DNA of 64,000 nt from Hirudinaria manillensis. Lineage: Eukaryota > Annelida > Clitellata > Hirudinida > Hirudinidae. Positions 63,674-64,000 of the stretch are shown in pieces; position 1 is the first letter of the stretch, and each line of letters opens with the position of its first letter. Location: positions 4,471,501-4,535,500 of the forward strand of contig CM067534.1 in assembly GCA_034509925.1 (NCBI GenBank), given 5' to 3'. Under the pieces are notes generated by a model. That model saw only the letters and a list, made by a program, of their open reading frames with translations, was not told where the DNA came from and made no database searches. Made by a program: the position numbers and the translations under genes.

Positions 63674-63990
63674 TCATTTCAATGGAGTGTAGATTTTGAG
63701 AATCTGAGTTGGCGTGACTTCAGGGCTAACAGTGATGCCAAGATCACCAAGACATATGCATAGTTGTGCAAAAATACGTATTAATTCAAGAAAATTTTGC
63801 AAAAACCTTTCTCTGGAACGTTCATTCTCATCCGAAATATAAAACATTAGCAAGCCGCAATAACAGCGCCCCGCCAGAAACAGGCCAACGAGGTGGTTCC
63901 AAAATAAAAAGCAAAACAAGGTGTTAGTTAAATATGGAAGGAATAACTCAAAACATCCTTGATCTTAAGATCAAACATTTGCAATATGGC
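63674..63990 (-). CDS. Unidentified open frame, possible last exon of a gene beyond the window
   Basis: An open frame of about 105 codons ending in a TGA at 63674-63676. It reads as a hydrophobic segment (TNTLFCFLFWNHLVGLFLAG) followed by a charged, helix-like part (ISDENERSRERFLQNFLELI) and a well-behaved end (GDLGITVSPEVTPTQIL). Amino-acid composition is protein-like, unlike the microsatellite frames. I do not recognise a family. No convincing splice acceptor was found except possible AG sites near 63985. It lies only about 140 bp upstream of the MAP3K4 start codon, so it could instead be 5' sequence of that gene. Confidence 0.3.
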
Positions 63991-64000
63991 TGCAATTTTA

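Noticed and set aside
1..64000. tRNA, rRNA or other structured RNA genes
   Set aside because: I looked for B-box-like GGTTCGA motifs with matching A-boxes and found none that fit; no rRNA-like segment was seen.

Overview
This is nuclear DNA from an invertebrate animal. Genes are split into many short exons with GT..AG introns, intergenic DNA and introns are very AT-rich and full of microsatellites, and the proteins are conserved animal ones (SHANK, ENPP, ZnT, NDUFB2, ARFGEF3/BIG3, MAP3K4). Retention of ARFGEF3 and MAP3K4 with near-vertebrate lengths suggests a bilaterian. A lophotrochozoan, perhaps an annelid such as a leech, is my guess from overall texture; nothing in the sequence proves it.

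Layout. 1-5341: AT-rich, repeat-rich, no gene seen. 5342-14596 (+): SHANK-type synaptic scaffold in 16 exons (SPN, ankyrin repeats, PDZ, proline-rich region, SAM; no SH3). 14597-16617: intergenic, with a decayed reverse-transcriptase relic. 16618-19509 (+): ENPP4/5-like ectophosphodiesterase, 4 exons. 20485-23256 (-): SLC30A2/3/8-like zinc transporter, 8 exons. 26170-27967 (+): NDUFB2 of respiratory complex I, 3 exons. 28210-29202 (-): small 2-exon BED-like zinc-finger protein. 30190-50518 (-): ARFGEF3/BIG3 homologue, 37 exons whose phases all join, with an apparently intact CR1/Jockey-like LINE (about 38310-42184, +) inside one intron. 51452-52590: a 1.14-kb hAT DNA transposon with terminal inverted repeats and a perfect 8-bp target duplication. 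53163-63536 (-): MAP3K4/MEKK4 homologue, 25 exons, complete kinase domain at the 3' end. 63674-about 63990 (-): an unidentified open frame that may be the last exon of a gene running off the window.

The genes do not form a functional system. They are ordinary neighbours with separate roles: postsynaptic scaffold, cell-surface phosphodiesterase, vesicular zinc loading, complex I, Golgi/secretory-granule trafficking, and stress MAPK signalling. Exon models were built by hand from splice-site consensus, reading-frame phase and recalled family similarity; no alignment was run. The most interesting points are a pair of look-alike, frame-neutral consecutive exons in ARFGEF3 (candidate mutually exclusive exons), loss of the Sec7 glutamate in the same protein, the SH3-less SHANK, and the two well-preserved mobile elements.
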